Positions 7,634 through 15,293 of a DNA stretch of 64,000 nt are shown in pieces. How positions within the stretch are numbered: the stretch's first letter is position 1; each line of letters starts with the position of its first letter. The translations under genes and the position numbers were made by a program. The notes below the pieces were generated by a model. That model was not told the origin of the DNA, searched no databases, and worked only from the letters and a program-made list of their open reading frames with translations. Source of the stretch: Burkholderiales bacterium (GTDB taxonomy: Bacteria > Pseudomonadota > Gammaproteobacteria > Burkholderiales > Burkholderiaceae_C); assembly GCA_016223165.1 (NCBI GenBank), contig JACRPO010000009.1, positions 1,240,001 through 1,304,000 of the forward strand, written 5' to 3'.

Positions 7634-9090
7634 ACGCACCACGCGATGCCGCCTGGCCCAGCCTGCAGGAGCTGCTCGTGGTCGAGGATGACCCAGCCCT
7701 CCTGGCCTGGCGCTGCGAGCACACCGGCCTGCCGCTGTGGCCGCAGATCCGCACTGTCTTCCTGCGCATGCTGATGTCCGACCGGCTGTACGGGTCCGAG
7801 CTGGCGGGAGTGCCGGCGAAGGTGCCGCCGGTGCGCGCCGCGCTCACCCTCGCCCGCTCCGCGGTACACAACCTGCACCAGCTCGCGACGCGGCGGGTGC
7901 GGGCCGACGTGTGCATCTTCGGTGATGGCGTCGGCGACCTGTGGATGCAGGGTCGATGGTTCAACCGGCTTGTGGACCACTTCGTGGCCGTCGAGCCAGA
8001 GCGCACCCTCGTCGTCGCCGATCAGTTCGAGTGGCGCTGGCCATTTCCCAGGGCCTGCGGGCGGTGGCTGCTGCATGCGCCGCTGCAGGCGCGGCTTTCA
8101 GTACAGGGCAGGCTCGCGCGCAGCGCCCGGCGATCGCAGGCGAGCGAACTCGTTGCGCATGTGGTGCAGCATGCCCATCATCATCTGCAGTGGCGGCCGG
8201 GAGCCGAGCGCGAGCACCGTCTCGTCGAGATGTTGGCTGCCAAGTGGGCGATGCTGCCGCAGCAGCTTGCGGCCTACGAGCGGCTGCTGCGCGCCGTGCG
8301 GCCGCGCGTGCTGCTCGTCGGCGCCGCCTGCTACGGCCCGGCAGCGGCCCTCATCGCGGCGGCGCGTCGCCTGGGCATCGTGACGGCCGAATACCAGCAC
8401 GGTGCCATCTCGGCCGGACACGACGGCTACAACTTCGCCCCCGCCGTGCTTGCCGATGCCGGCTACCGCGAGACCCTGCCTCACCACTTTCTCGCCTATG
8501 GGCGCTGGTGGGCCGAGCAGATCAACGCGCCCGTGGCCAAGGTGGCCGTGGGGCATCCGCATCGTAGCGAGCAGCTGGCACGCATCGCGGCCATGGCCAC
8601 GAAGCCGACGGCGCGCAAAGACCTGCTGATCCTCTCGGATGGGGTGGAGTTCGGGCTCTACCTCCGGCTTGCGCAGCACCTGCGCGGGACCGCGCGCGAG
8701 GCCGGTCTGCATCTGCGGTTGCGCCCTCATCCGCTCGAGCGTGCGCGCGTGGCCTCGCTGGCGGCCGGCGAGCTGACAGGCATCTCGATCGACCTCGAGC
8801 CGGACCTCTACACCTCACTGCGGCAGGCGCTTGTGCTGGTCAGCGAGGTCTCCACGGGGCTGTTCGAGGCGGTAGGCCTCGTGCCGCGCATCCTCCTGTG
8901 GGACACGCCGAAGGCGCGCTTCGGCTACCCGGTGCATCCGTTCCAGACGTTCACCGATGCCGACTCGCTGGCCGCGCTGCTACGCGGCAAGGAAGCGCCG
9001 CCACCGCGCCCGCTCGATGCGGAGTCGATCTGGGCCGGCGGCTGGCGTGACAACTACCGCAGCTTCCTGGCCGCGTGTGGGGTGGCCTGA
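7630..9090 (+). CDS. Unfamiliar polysaccharide-locus protein with QHG motif, possible glycosyltransferase
   Basis: A 486-residue soluble-looking protein with no signal peptide or clear membrane span. I do not recognise a named family. The layout suggests two Rossmann-like halves: the first half ends in RPRVLLVGAACYGPAAALIA, the second holds ARKDLLILSDGVEF and ends in a SEVSTGLFEAVGLVPRILLW segment, as in GT-B glycosyltransferases. Between them lies YQHGAISAGHDGYNF followed by FLAYGRWWAEQ and VGHPHRSE. The QHG plus following His residues resembles capsule and CDP-glycerol-type transferases. Position between an acyltransferase and a Wzy candidate, with overlapping starts and stops, supports a role in repeat-unit assembly. 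A transferase is a guess, not shown. Confidence 0.6.
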   Translation: MNAPRDAAWPSLQELLVVEDDPALLAWRCEHTGLPLWPQIRTVFLRMLMSDRLYGSELAGVPAKVPPVRAALTLARSAVHNLHQLATRRVRADVCIFGDGVGDLWMQGRWFNRLVDHFVAVEPERTLVVADQFEWRWPFPRACGRWLLHAPLQARLSVQGRLARSARRSQASELVAHVVQHAHHHLQWRPGAEREHRLVEMLAAKWAMLPQQLAAYERLLRAVRPRVLLVGAACYGPAAALIAAARRLGIVTAEYQHGAISAGHDGYNFAPAVLADAGYRETLPHHFLAYGRWWAEQINAPVAKVAVGHPHRSEQLARIAAMATKPTARKDLLILSDGVEFGLYLRLAQHLRGTAREAGLHLRLRPHPLERARVASLAAGELTGISIDLEPDLYTSLRQALVLVSEVSTGLFEAVGLVPRILLWDTPKARFGYPVHPFQTFTDADSLAALLRGKEAPPPRPLDAESIWAGGWRDNYRSFLAACGVA

Positions 9091-9093
9091 GCC

Positions 9094-10239
9094 ATGTCGC
9101 GCGCCACGATCCGGAGCCCCATGCGCCTTACACCGAGGCGTACGCACCGCTTGGCGCTGACCGCCGCGATGCTGTTGTTCAGCCTGCTCGCCGCCGCTTT
9201 CCTGTGGTGGATTGGCCAGGATGCGCTGGAGGACCTGCACCCGTTCCAGTTCTATGCCGACTCCGGCACCTACCTGCGCACCTACCGCGGCGAGACGGTC
9301 TTCGAGGGCGCACTCGTCGACGTGGGGGCCAACTATCTCGGCCCCATCGCCATGCTGACCCTGGTCCAGGGCAACATCTATGCGGTGATGCTGCTCAACG
9401 TGGCGTTGTTCACCGCATCGGTCGCCGCAGTGAGCCGGCTTCTGGGGCTGAATGCCGTGGTGCTAGCGCTGTGGCTGCTGATCAACCCGATCACCGTGTC
9501 CAGCCTGCTGTCGGTGAACAAGGAGATCTTCCTGTTTCCGTTCCTTGCGCTGGCGCTGTGGGCGCATGTGCGGCGCAAGTGGCTTCCCGCGCTGCTGGCG
9601 CTGCTCACTGCCGTGCTGGTCCGCTGGCAGATGGTCATCTTCTATCTCATGTTGCTGGCCCTGGTCGGACCGTGGCCGCTGATTCGGCACCGCGGCGTCG
9701 TGATGGCGCTCGTGCTTCTTCTGATCTCGGCCGCCTACCGGGCGATCCAGCCGCTGATCGAACCCATTCTTCACTATGTCGAAGGCTCGTTCGAGAGCTA
9801 CGAAGGCGTTGGCAGCGGCCTCTTCGAATGGACGCTGCAGCTGCAGAACGAGGGCCTGTACTTCCTGGTCTTCCCCATCAAGGCCTTTCACCTGCTGTTC
9901 GGCATGGGCCTGAAACTGGAAAAGGTCTTCTTTCCGACCGAGATCTACAACGACCTGTTCATCGGCGGGCATTGCCTCGTGGCACTGCTGTTGGCGCTGC
10001 GGGCCTGGCAGCGGCGCCTGCTCACGCTGCGCCACGACCTCGTCGCCGCGGCGGCGCTGTTTCTCGCCGTGTTCTGCGTCACGCCCGTGTTCGCGCCGCG
10101 CTACCTGTATTTCGTCTTCATGCTGCTGGCGCTGGCGCTGGCTGGCGCGCCGGCGCAGCTGCGGGCGGCGGCCGCCTTGCGTCACCGGGCACCGCGGCGC
10201 GCACAAGGCGCTGCGCAGGTCGGAGCGGCCGGGTCATGA
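9094..10239 (+). CDS. Polytopic membrane protein, candidate Wzy polymerase
   Basis: A 381-residue protein with about ten hydrophobic segments. The first (ALTAAMLLFSLLAAAFLWWI) follows a short basic N-terminus. A long periplasmic-looking loop (YADSGTYLRTYRGETVFEG) follows it, and later there are segments such as LLSVNKEIFLFPFLALALWA. The size, the NKE-containing helix and the position between a flippase and a GT4 fit an O-antigen polymerase. Wzy proteins have little sequence identity, so the call rests on topology and context; a membrane-bound acyl- or glycosyltransferase is the alternative. Start ATG at 9094, 3 bases after the previous stop; its stop overlaps the next ATG (10236-10239). Confidence 0.6.
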   Translation: MSRATIRSPMRLTPRRTHRLALTAAMLLFSLLAAAFLWWIGQDALEDLHPFQFYADSGTYLRTYRGETVFEGALVDVGANYLGPIAMLTLVQGNIYAVMLLNVALFTASVAAVSRLLGLNAVVLALWLLINPITVSSLLSVNKEIFLFPFLALALWAHVRRKWLPALLALLTAVLVRWQMVIFYLMLLALVGPWPLIRHRGVVMALVLLLISAAYRAIQPLIEPILHYVEGSFESYEGVGSGLFEWTLQLQNEGLYFLVFPIKAFHLLFGMGLKLEKVFFPTEIYNDLFIGGHCLVALLLALRAWQRRLLTLRHDLVAAAALFLAVFCVTPVFAPRYLYFVFMLLALALAGAPAQLRAAAALRHRAPRRAQGAAQVGAAGS

Positions 10240-11471
10240 CCCTGCGCGTCCTCTACGTCGACGCCGTCGGTCCCTTTGGCGGCGCCTCGCGCAGCCTGTT
10301 CGAGGCCGTGCGCGCGCTGGAGCCGGGTGCCGTGCAGGCCCGCTTCGTGATGCAGCGCGGCACGGCTGGCCAGTACTACGCGCAAGTCGCCTCGGACCTC
10401 ATCGCCACGCGCGGCCTGACGCGCTTCGACAACACGCGCTACAGCCACTATCGCGGCCTGCGCTGGCTGGTGCCGCTGCGCGAGATCGCCTACCTGCCAT
10501 ACAGCGTTGCGGCCCTGGTGCGCGCAAAGCTGCGCTGGGGCGAGGTGGACCTGATCCATGTGAACGAGGTGCTCGATATCGTGCCCGGTCTCATCGCCCG
10601 CGCGCTCTTCGATGCGCCGATGGTGGTGCACGTGCGCTCCCTGCAGCGCACCGATGAGCGCTCGTGGCGCACGCGCTGGGTGAACCGGCGGCTGCGGCAG
10701 AGCGCCGCGGCGGTGATCGCCATCGACGAGAACACGCGTGCCACGCTGCCGGCGGACCTGCGGGTGGACGTGATCCACAACTCCTTCACGCCGCGCCGTC
10801 CGGCCGAGCGCGACACCGCGCTCGAGCGCCGATTGGCCACGCTGCGCCCGGGCTCGCTCAAGGTGGGCTTCGTCGGAAACCTGCATGCGGCCAAGGGGCT
10901 GGTCGATCTGCTCGAGGCGGCACGGTTGCTGCGCGCGCAGGGGCACGATGTCGAATTCCTGGTGGTCGGTGGCGTGACAATCCCGGACCGCGGCCTGAAG
11001 GCGTGGCTGCTGGCCTGCGCCGGGCTGGCGCAGAACATCGAATCCGACGTGCACACCCGCGTGCGAGAGCATGGCCTGCAGCAGGACTTCCATCTGCTGG
11101 GCCACACGCACGACATCCAGGCCGTCTACGAGCGCATGGACGTGATTGCCTTCCCTTCCTACTTCGATGCCCCGGGCCGGCCCGTCTTCGAGGCCGCCTT
11201 CTCGGGCGTGCCCTGCATCGTCTGCGTGGACCATCCCCGCCCCGACACCGTGGTGCCCGGGGAGACCGGCCTCACCGTGCCTGCAGGCGACCCGCGGGCC
11301 CTGGCCGGCGCCATCGCACACTTCGCACAGCAGCGCAGCGAGGTGCGGCGCATGGGCGCCAACGCGCGCGAGCTGGCCGAGCGCAACTTCGTGCCGGCGC
11401 GCAATGCCGCGCGCCTGCTCGGCGTCTACGAACGGGTACGCGCACGCGCCCCGCGACCGGCGCACGCCTGA
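10236..11471 (+). CDS. Glycosyltransferase family 4 protein (first of two)
   Basis: A 411-residue GT-B enzyme, retaining type. The N-terminal domain begins LRVLYVDAVGPFGGASRSLF, with a glycine-rich acceptor loop. The C-terminal donor domain has LKVGFVGNLHAAKGLVDLLE, then FPSYFDAPGRPVFEAAFSGV, the E-x7-E signature of GT4. It should transfer one sugar to the growing lipid-linked unit on the cytoplasmic face; donor and linkage are unknown. The start ATG overlaps the stop of the membrane protein (ATGA). The 75-base gap after this gene is the first break in the rightward train. Confidence 0.87.
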   Translation: MTLRVLYVDAVGPFGGASRSLFEAVRALEPGAVQARFVMQRGTAGQYYAQVASDLIATRGLTRFDNTRYSHYRGLRWLVPLREIAYLPYSVAALVRAKLRWGEVDLIHVNEVLDIVPGLIARALFDAPMVVHVRSLQRTDERSWRTRWVNRRLRQSAAAVIAIDENTRATLPADLRVDVIHNSFTPRRPAERDTALERRLATLRPGSLKVGFVGNLHAAKGLVDLLEAARLLRAQGHDVEFLVVGGVTIPDRGLKAWLLACAGLAQNIESDVHTRVREHGLQQDFHLLGHTHDIQAVYERMDVIAFPSYFDAPGRPVFEAAFSGVPCIVCVDHPRPDTVVPGETGLTVPAGDPRALAGAIAHFAQQRSEVRRMGANARELAERNFVPARNAARLLGVYERVRARAPRPAHA

Positions 11472-11546
11472 AGACCCCGACGGTTCAGCCGCCACCCCTT
11501 GTCCACACACCTTTCCGCCGCGCGACCGACCCCGTCCGCCCTGCCC

Positions 11547-12695
11547 ATGAACGCGCCCGCCGCCCGCCCCTACCAGATCTGCACCAACTGCATCATGGAC
11601 ACCTCCGATTCGGGCATCACCTTCGATGCCCGCGGCTGGTGCGACTACTGCAACAACTACCACGCCAACATCCTGCCGCACTGGCACCCCGACGAGCGCG
11701 GCGAGCGCGAGCTGGCGCCCGTGATCGAGCAGATCAAGCGCCACGGCCGTGGCCGCGACCACGACTGCCTCATCGGCATCAGCGGCGGCGTCGACAGCTC
11801 CTACCTCACCTATCTGGCGAAGGCCAAGCTCGGGCTGCGGCCTCTGTTGTTCCATGTCGATGCCGGCTGGAACTCGCAGCAGGCGGTGAACAACATCGAG
11901 AAGCTGGTCGATGGCCTCGGGGTGGACCTGCACACCGAGGTGGTGGACTGGCAGGAGATGCGCGACCTGCAGCTGGCGTTCTTCAAGGCCGGCGTGCCGC
12001 ACCTCGATACGCCGCAGGACCACGCTTTCTTCGCCGGCCTGTACAACTTCGCCGCGAAGCACGGGTTCAAGTACATCCTGACCGGCGCCAACTACTCCAC
12101 CGAGTGCGTGCGCGAGCCGCTGGAGTGGCACTATCACGCCTCCGACCTGAAGCAGTTGCTGGACATCCACCGCCGTTTCGGCACGCGGCCGCTGAAGACG
12201 TTTCCGCTGGCCGACATCGCCAAGTTCAAGATCTACTACCGCTTCGTCAAGGGCGTGCGCGTGGTCAAGCCGCTGAACCACTTCCGCTACATCAAGGAAG
12301 AGGCGATGCAGGAGCTGGTGGACAAGTTCGGCTGGCAGAAGTACGCGCACAAGCACTACGAGTCGCGCTTCACGCGCTTCTACGAGGGCTACTGGCTCCC
12401 CAGGAAGTTCGGCTACGACAAGCGTCGCGCGCACTTCTCCAGCCTCATCCTCACCGGGCAGCTTGCGCGCGCCGAGGCACTGGAGCGCATCGCGCGTCCC
12501 GCCTACGACCCCGAGACCGTGGCCCAGGACTTCGAGTACATCGCCACCAAGTTGGGCATCACGGTGCCCGAGCTGCAGGCGCTGCTCGAAGGGCCCAACC
12601 ACACGTTCCGCGACTACCGCAACGCCATGGGCTTCATGGAGCTGGGCACGCGCGTGCTGCGGGCCTTCGGCGTGCAGAGGGCGATCATCCGATGA
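11547..12695 (+). CDS. wbpG: N-acetyl sugar amidotransferase, WbpG family (copy 2)
   Basis: A 382-residue PP-loop amidotransferase with zinc-ribbon pairs C12xxC15 and C32xxC35 and PP-loop SGGVDS at residues 79-84. It is the form found with HisH2/HisF2 in Pseudomonas O-antigen loci, where WbpG, HisH2 and HisF2 are needed for the acetamidino group of a mannuronic acid residue (known). Here the same three genes follow in that order. The wbpB/E/D genes at 33385-36236 and the 2-epimerase at 17431 would supply a suitable substrate (inferred). ATG at 11547 is chosen over an upstream in-frame TTG at 11499 because the conserved YQICTNCIMD begins just after it. Confidence 0.9.
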   Translation: MNAPAARPYQICTNCIMDTSDSGITFDARGWCDYCNNYHANILPHWHPDERGERELAPVIEQIKRHGRGRDHDCLIGISGGVDSSYLTYLAKAKLGLRPLLFHVDAGWNSQQAVNNIEKLVDGLGVDLHTEVVDWQEMRDLQLAFFKAGVPHLDTPQDHAFFAGLYNFAAKHGFKYILTGANYSTECVREPLEWHYHASDLKQLLDIHRRFGTRPLKTFPLADIAKFKIYYRFVKGVRVVKPLNHFRYIKEEAMQELVDKFGWQKYAHKHYESRFTRFYEGYWLPRKFGYDKRRAHFSSLILTGQLARAEALERIARPAYDPETVAQDFEYIATKLGITVPELQALLEGPNHTFRDYRNAMGFMELGTRVLRAFGVQRAIIR

Positions 12696-13318
12696 TGACC
12701 ATCGTCGACTACGGGCTGGGCAACGTCAGGGCGTTCACCAACCTGTTCAAGCGGCTCAACGTGCCGGCGCGCGCGGCGCGCACGGCGGCCGAACTGAATG
12801 GGGCCACGCGCCTCATCCTGCCCGGCGTGGGGGCGTTCGACCATGCGATGGAACAGCTCGACGCCTCCGGCCTGCGGCCGGCACTCGAGGTGCTCGTGCA
12901 GGAGCAGCGGGTACCGGTGCTCGGCGTCTGCGTGGGCATGCAGATGCTGGCGCACGGCAGCGACGAGGGCCGCCTGCCCGGGCTGGGCTGGTTGGCGGGC
13001 CGCGTGCGCGCCTTCCGCTCGCAGCCCGCCGCGGCTACGCTGCCGATGCCGCACATGGGCTGGAACGATGTGCATCCGGTGGCCCCCGGCGGCCTGTTCT
13101 CCGGCCTGGCCGACGCCCTGGCCGAACAGGCGCGCTTCTACTTCCTTCACTCTTTCTACTTCGAGTGCGCCGAACCGGCGGACGAGGCCGCGCGCGCCCA
13201 TTACGGCCTGGACTTCGCCTGCGCGGTGCAGCGTGGCCACGTCTGTGGCGTGCAGTTCCACCCCGAGAAGAGCCACCACTGGGGCGAACGCCTGCTCGCC
13301 AACTTCGCACGCGGTTGA
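12692..13318 (+). CDS. hisH2: HisH-like glutaminase subunit (copy 2)
   Basis: A 208-residue class-I glutamine amidotransferase. Nucleophile C80 (VLGVCVGMQM) and H190/E192 (QFHPEKS) are present. It opens TIVDYGLGNVRAF as in HisH. Translation is coupled to wbpG by an ATGA overlap at 12692-12695; a second in-frame ATG at 12695 is possible. With the following HisF-like protein it should supply ammonia to the copy-2 amidotransferase. Confidence 0.89.
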   Translation: MMTIVDYGLGNVRAFTNLFKRLNVPARAARTAAELNGATRLILPGVGAFDHAMEQLDASGLRPALEVLVQEQRVPVLGVCVGMQMLAHGSDEGRLPGLGWLAGRVRAFRSQPAAATLPMPHMGWNDVHPVAPGGLFSGLADALAEQARFYFLHSFYFECAEPADEAARAHYGLDFACAVQRGHVCGVQFHPEKSHHWGERLLANFARG

Positions 13319-13333
13319 AGAGGAACCCGCTCC

Positions 13334-14116
13334 ATGCTCCGACCGCGCATCATTCCCTGCCTGCTCGTGCACGAGGGCGGCCTCGTGAAGACCGTTGGCT
13401 TCCGCGAGCCCAAGTACGTGGGCGACCCCATCAACGCCGTGAAGATCTTCAACGAGAAGGAGGCGGACGAGCTGATGGTGCTCGACATCGACGCCACGGC
13501 GCGTGGCCGCGAACCCGACTACAAGCTCATCAGCGACCTGGCCGCGGAGTGCCGCATGCCGCTGGCCTACGGCGGCGGCGTGCGCAGTGCCGAGCAGGCC
13601 AAGCGCATCATCGCGCTGGGCGTCGAGAAGGTGGCGCTCAGCGCCGCGGCGCTGGAGCAGCCCTCCCTCGTTGCCGCCACCGCCGCGGCGGTGGGCAGCC
13701 AGAGCGTGGCGGTGGTGCTGGACGTGCGCAAGTCGATGCTCGGCAGCTACTCGGTGGTGACGCACAACGCCAGGCGCAACACCGGCCGCCACCCGCTGGA
13801 GGTGGCACGTCAGATGCAGGACGCGGGCGCGGGCGAGATCGTCGTCAACAGCGTCGACCGCGACGGCACGATGAAAGGCTACGACCTGCCCCTTGCGGCT
13901 CAGCTGCGCGCGACGCTGTCGATCCCGCTCACGGTGCTGGGTGGCGCCGGCTCGCTGGCAGATATCGGCGCCCTCGTTGCACGGTGCGGCACGGTGGGTG
14001 CGGCGGCCGGCAGCCTCTTCGTCTTCAAGGGCGCCTACCGGGCGGTGCTCATCAACTACCCGCAGCAGGCGCAAAAGGAAGCGCTGCTGGCCGCTGCGGC
14101 GCGTGGGCGTGGCTGA
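13334..14116 (+). CDS. hisF2: HisF-like partner of the sugar amidotransferase (copy 2)
   Basis: A 260-residue HisF paralogue of the WbuZ/HisF2 type (RIIPCLLVHEGGLVKTV, KYVGDPINAVKIFNEKE, AGEIVVNSVDRDGT). At the position of catalytic Asp11 of true HisF it has Leu (PCLLVH), while the Asp130 equivalent is kept (VVLDVRK). Copy 1 at 4367 shows the reverse pattern. Loss of either acid should stop imidazole-glycerol-phosphate synthesis, so an ammonia-conducting partner role fits better than histidine synthesis. ATG at 13334 lies 15 bases after hisH2 with GAGGAA in between as ribosome site. Confidence 0.88.
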   Translation: MLRPRIIPCLLVHEGGLVKTVGFREPKYVGDPINAVKIFNEKEADELMVLDIDATARGREPDYKLISDLAAECRMPLAYGGGVRSAEQAKRIIALGVEKVALSAAALEQPSLVAATAAAVGSQSVAVVLDVRKSMLGSYSVVTHNARRNTGRHPLEVARQMQDAGAGEIVVNSVDRDGTMKGYDLPLAAQLRATLSIPLTVLGGAGSLADIGALVARCGTVGAAAGSLFVFKGAYRAVLINYPQQAQKEALLAAAARGRG

Positions 14117-14129
14117 TCTAGCCGGCGCG

Positions 14130-15293
14130 ATGGCCGCAGAACCCGGCCGCCACCTCCCGTCGCTGGCCAGCCGGCTGCGCAAGGTGCTGCGCTTCACTGC
14201 CATCTATGGCCCGGGGCGCACGCTGTTCAAGGCGGCGGCGCGGCTGCGCCTGCGCGTGCCGGCTCTCGGTGGGGTGATGCGACAGCGCGACGTCGGCCTC
14301 ATCGGCTGCGGTCAGTTCGCGTTTGCCACCATCGGCTATTTCCTGCACCGCCGTTCGGCGCACCGGGTGCTCGCCTGCCACGATATCGACCCGGCGGCCG
14401 GTACCTCGCTGGCGCGCTCCCTCGGCGTGCCGGTCGTGGCGGGTGACGCCGGCGCGCTGCTGGCCACGCCCGGCCTGAAGGCGGTGTACGTGGCGTCCAA
14501 CCATGCGTCGCACGCCGCCTATGCGGCGCAGGCGCTGGCACACGGGCTCGACGCGCATGTCGAGAAGCCGGTGGCCGTGAGCTTCGGGCAGCTGGTGCAA
14601 CTGGAGCGCGCGCGCCGGGCGTCCCGCGGGCGGCTCGTGGCCGGCTACAACCGCCCGTTCTCGGCGGCGGTGCGCGAGCTGCGCCGCCGCGTCGTCATCG
14701 ACCCGGCAGGCGGCTTCTCGATGCAGTGCTTCGTGGCCGGGCATGTGCTCGGCGCCGGGCACTGGTATCGGCAGCCCGAGGAAGGCACGCGCATCTGCGG
14801 CAACGTGGGGCACTGGCTCGACCTGTGGATCCATGTGCTCGCCTGGCGGGGCCTGCCCGAGCGCGTGCAGATCACGCTCGCCTGGGCCGACGAGCGCGAG
14901 CGCGACGACAACCTCGCCATCACGCTGGCCAGCGAGCGTGGCGATATCGCCGGCATCATGCTCAGCGCCCGTGCCGAGCCCTTCGAGGGCATCAACGAGT
15001 CGATCCAGATCCAGCACGGCCACACGCTGTGCAAGATCGACGACTTCCGCCGCATGACGCTGTGGCAGGGTGAACAGGTCTGGCGCCACCGCTACTGGCC
15101 CAAGGATGTGGGGCACGCGGGGGCCGTGCTGCAGCTCTTCGCCGACGACGGCGTGCGCGACTGGGCGGAGGTGGAGGTGTCCACGCTGCTCATGCTGCAC
15201 ATCGCGCAGATGGTGCGCGAGGGTCTCCGCGAATCTTCGTTCTCGATCTCGCAGGCGCGTGCGGACCTGGCGCAGGCGGTGGCGTCGTCATGA
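14130..15293 (+). CDS. Gfo/Idh/MocA family oxidoreductase
   Basis: A 387-residue NAD(P)-dependent sugar oxidoreductase. After a basic leader of about 45 residues the Rossmann fold begins VGLIGCGQFAFATIGYF; the family's EKP motif is seen as HVEKPVAVSFG. It probably oxidises, reduces or epimerises a nucleotide-linked sugar; the substrate is unknown. The start could instead be GTG at 14109, which overlaps the hisF2 stop by 8 bases and adds seven residues. The next gene begins inside its stop (ATGA at 15290). Confidence 0.84.
   Translation: MAAEPGRHLPSLASRLRKVLRFTAIYGPGRTLFKAAARLRLRVPALGGVMRQRDVGLIGCGQFAFATIGYFLHRRSAHRVLACHDIDPAAGTSLARSLGVPVVAGDAGALLATPGLKAVYVASNHASHAAYAAQALAHGLDAHVEKPVAVSFGQLVQLERARRASRGRLVAGYNRPFSAAVRELRRRVVIDPAGGFSMQCFVAGHVLGAGHWYRQPEEGTRICGNVGHWLDLWIHVLAWRGLPERVQITLAWADERERDDNLAITLASERGDIAGIMLSARAEPFEGINESIQIQHGHTLCKIDDFRRMTLWQGEQVWRHRYWPKDVGHAGAVLQLFADDGVRDWAEVEVSTLLMLHIAQMVREGLRESSFSISQARADLAQAVASS

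Noticed and set aside
10182-12602. 806-codon minus-strand frame spanning a GT4 and the wbpG copy 2
   Set aside because: It crosses two real genes on the other strand and the gap between them; no protein motif is seen.
12692-14116. A second histidine hisH-hisF pair
   Set aside because: The HisF-like protein has Leu at the Asp11 site and the pair follows wbpG, so an acetamidino role fits better.
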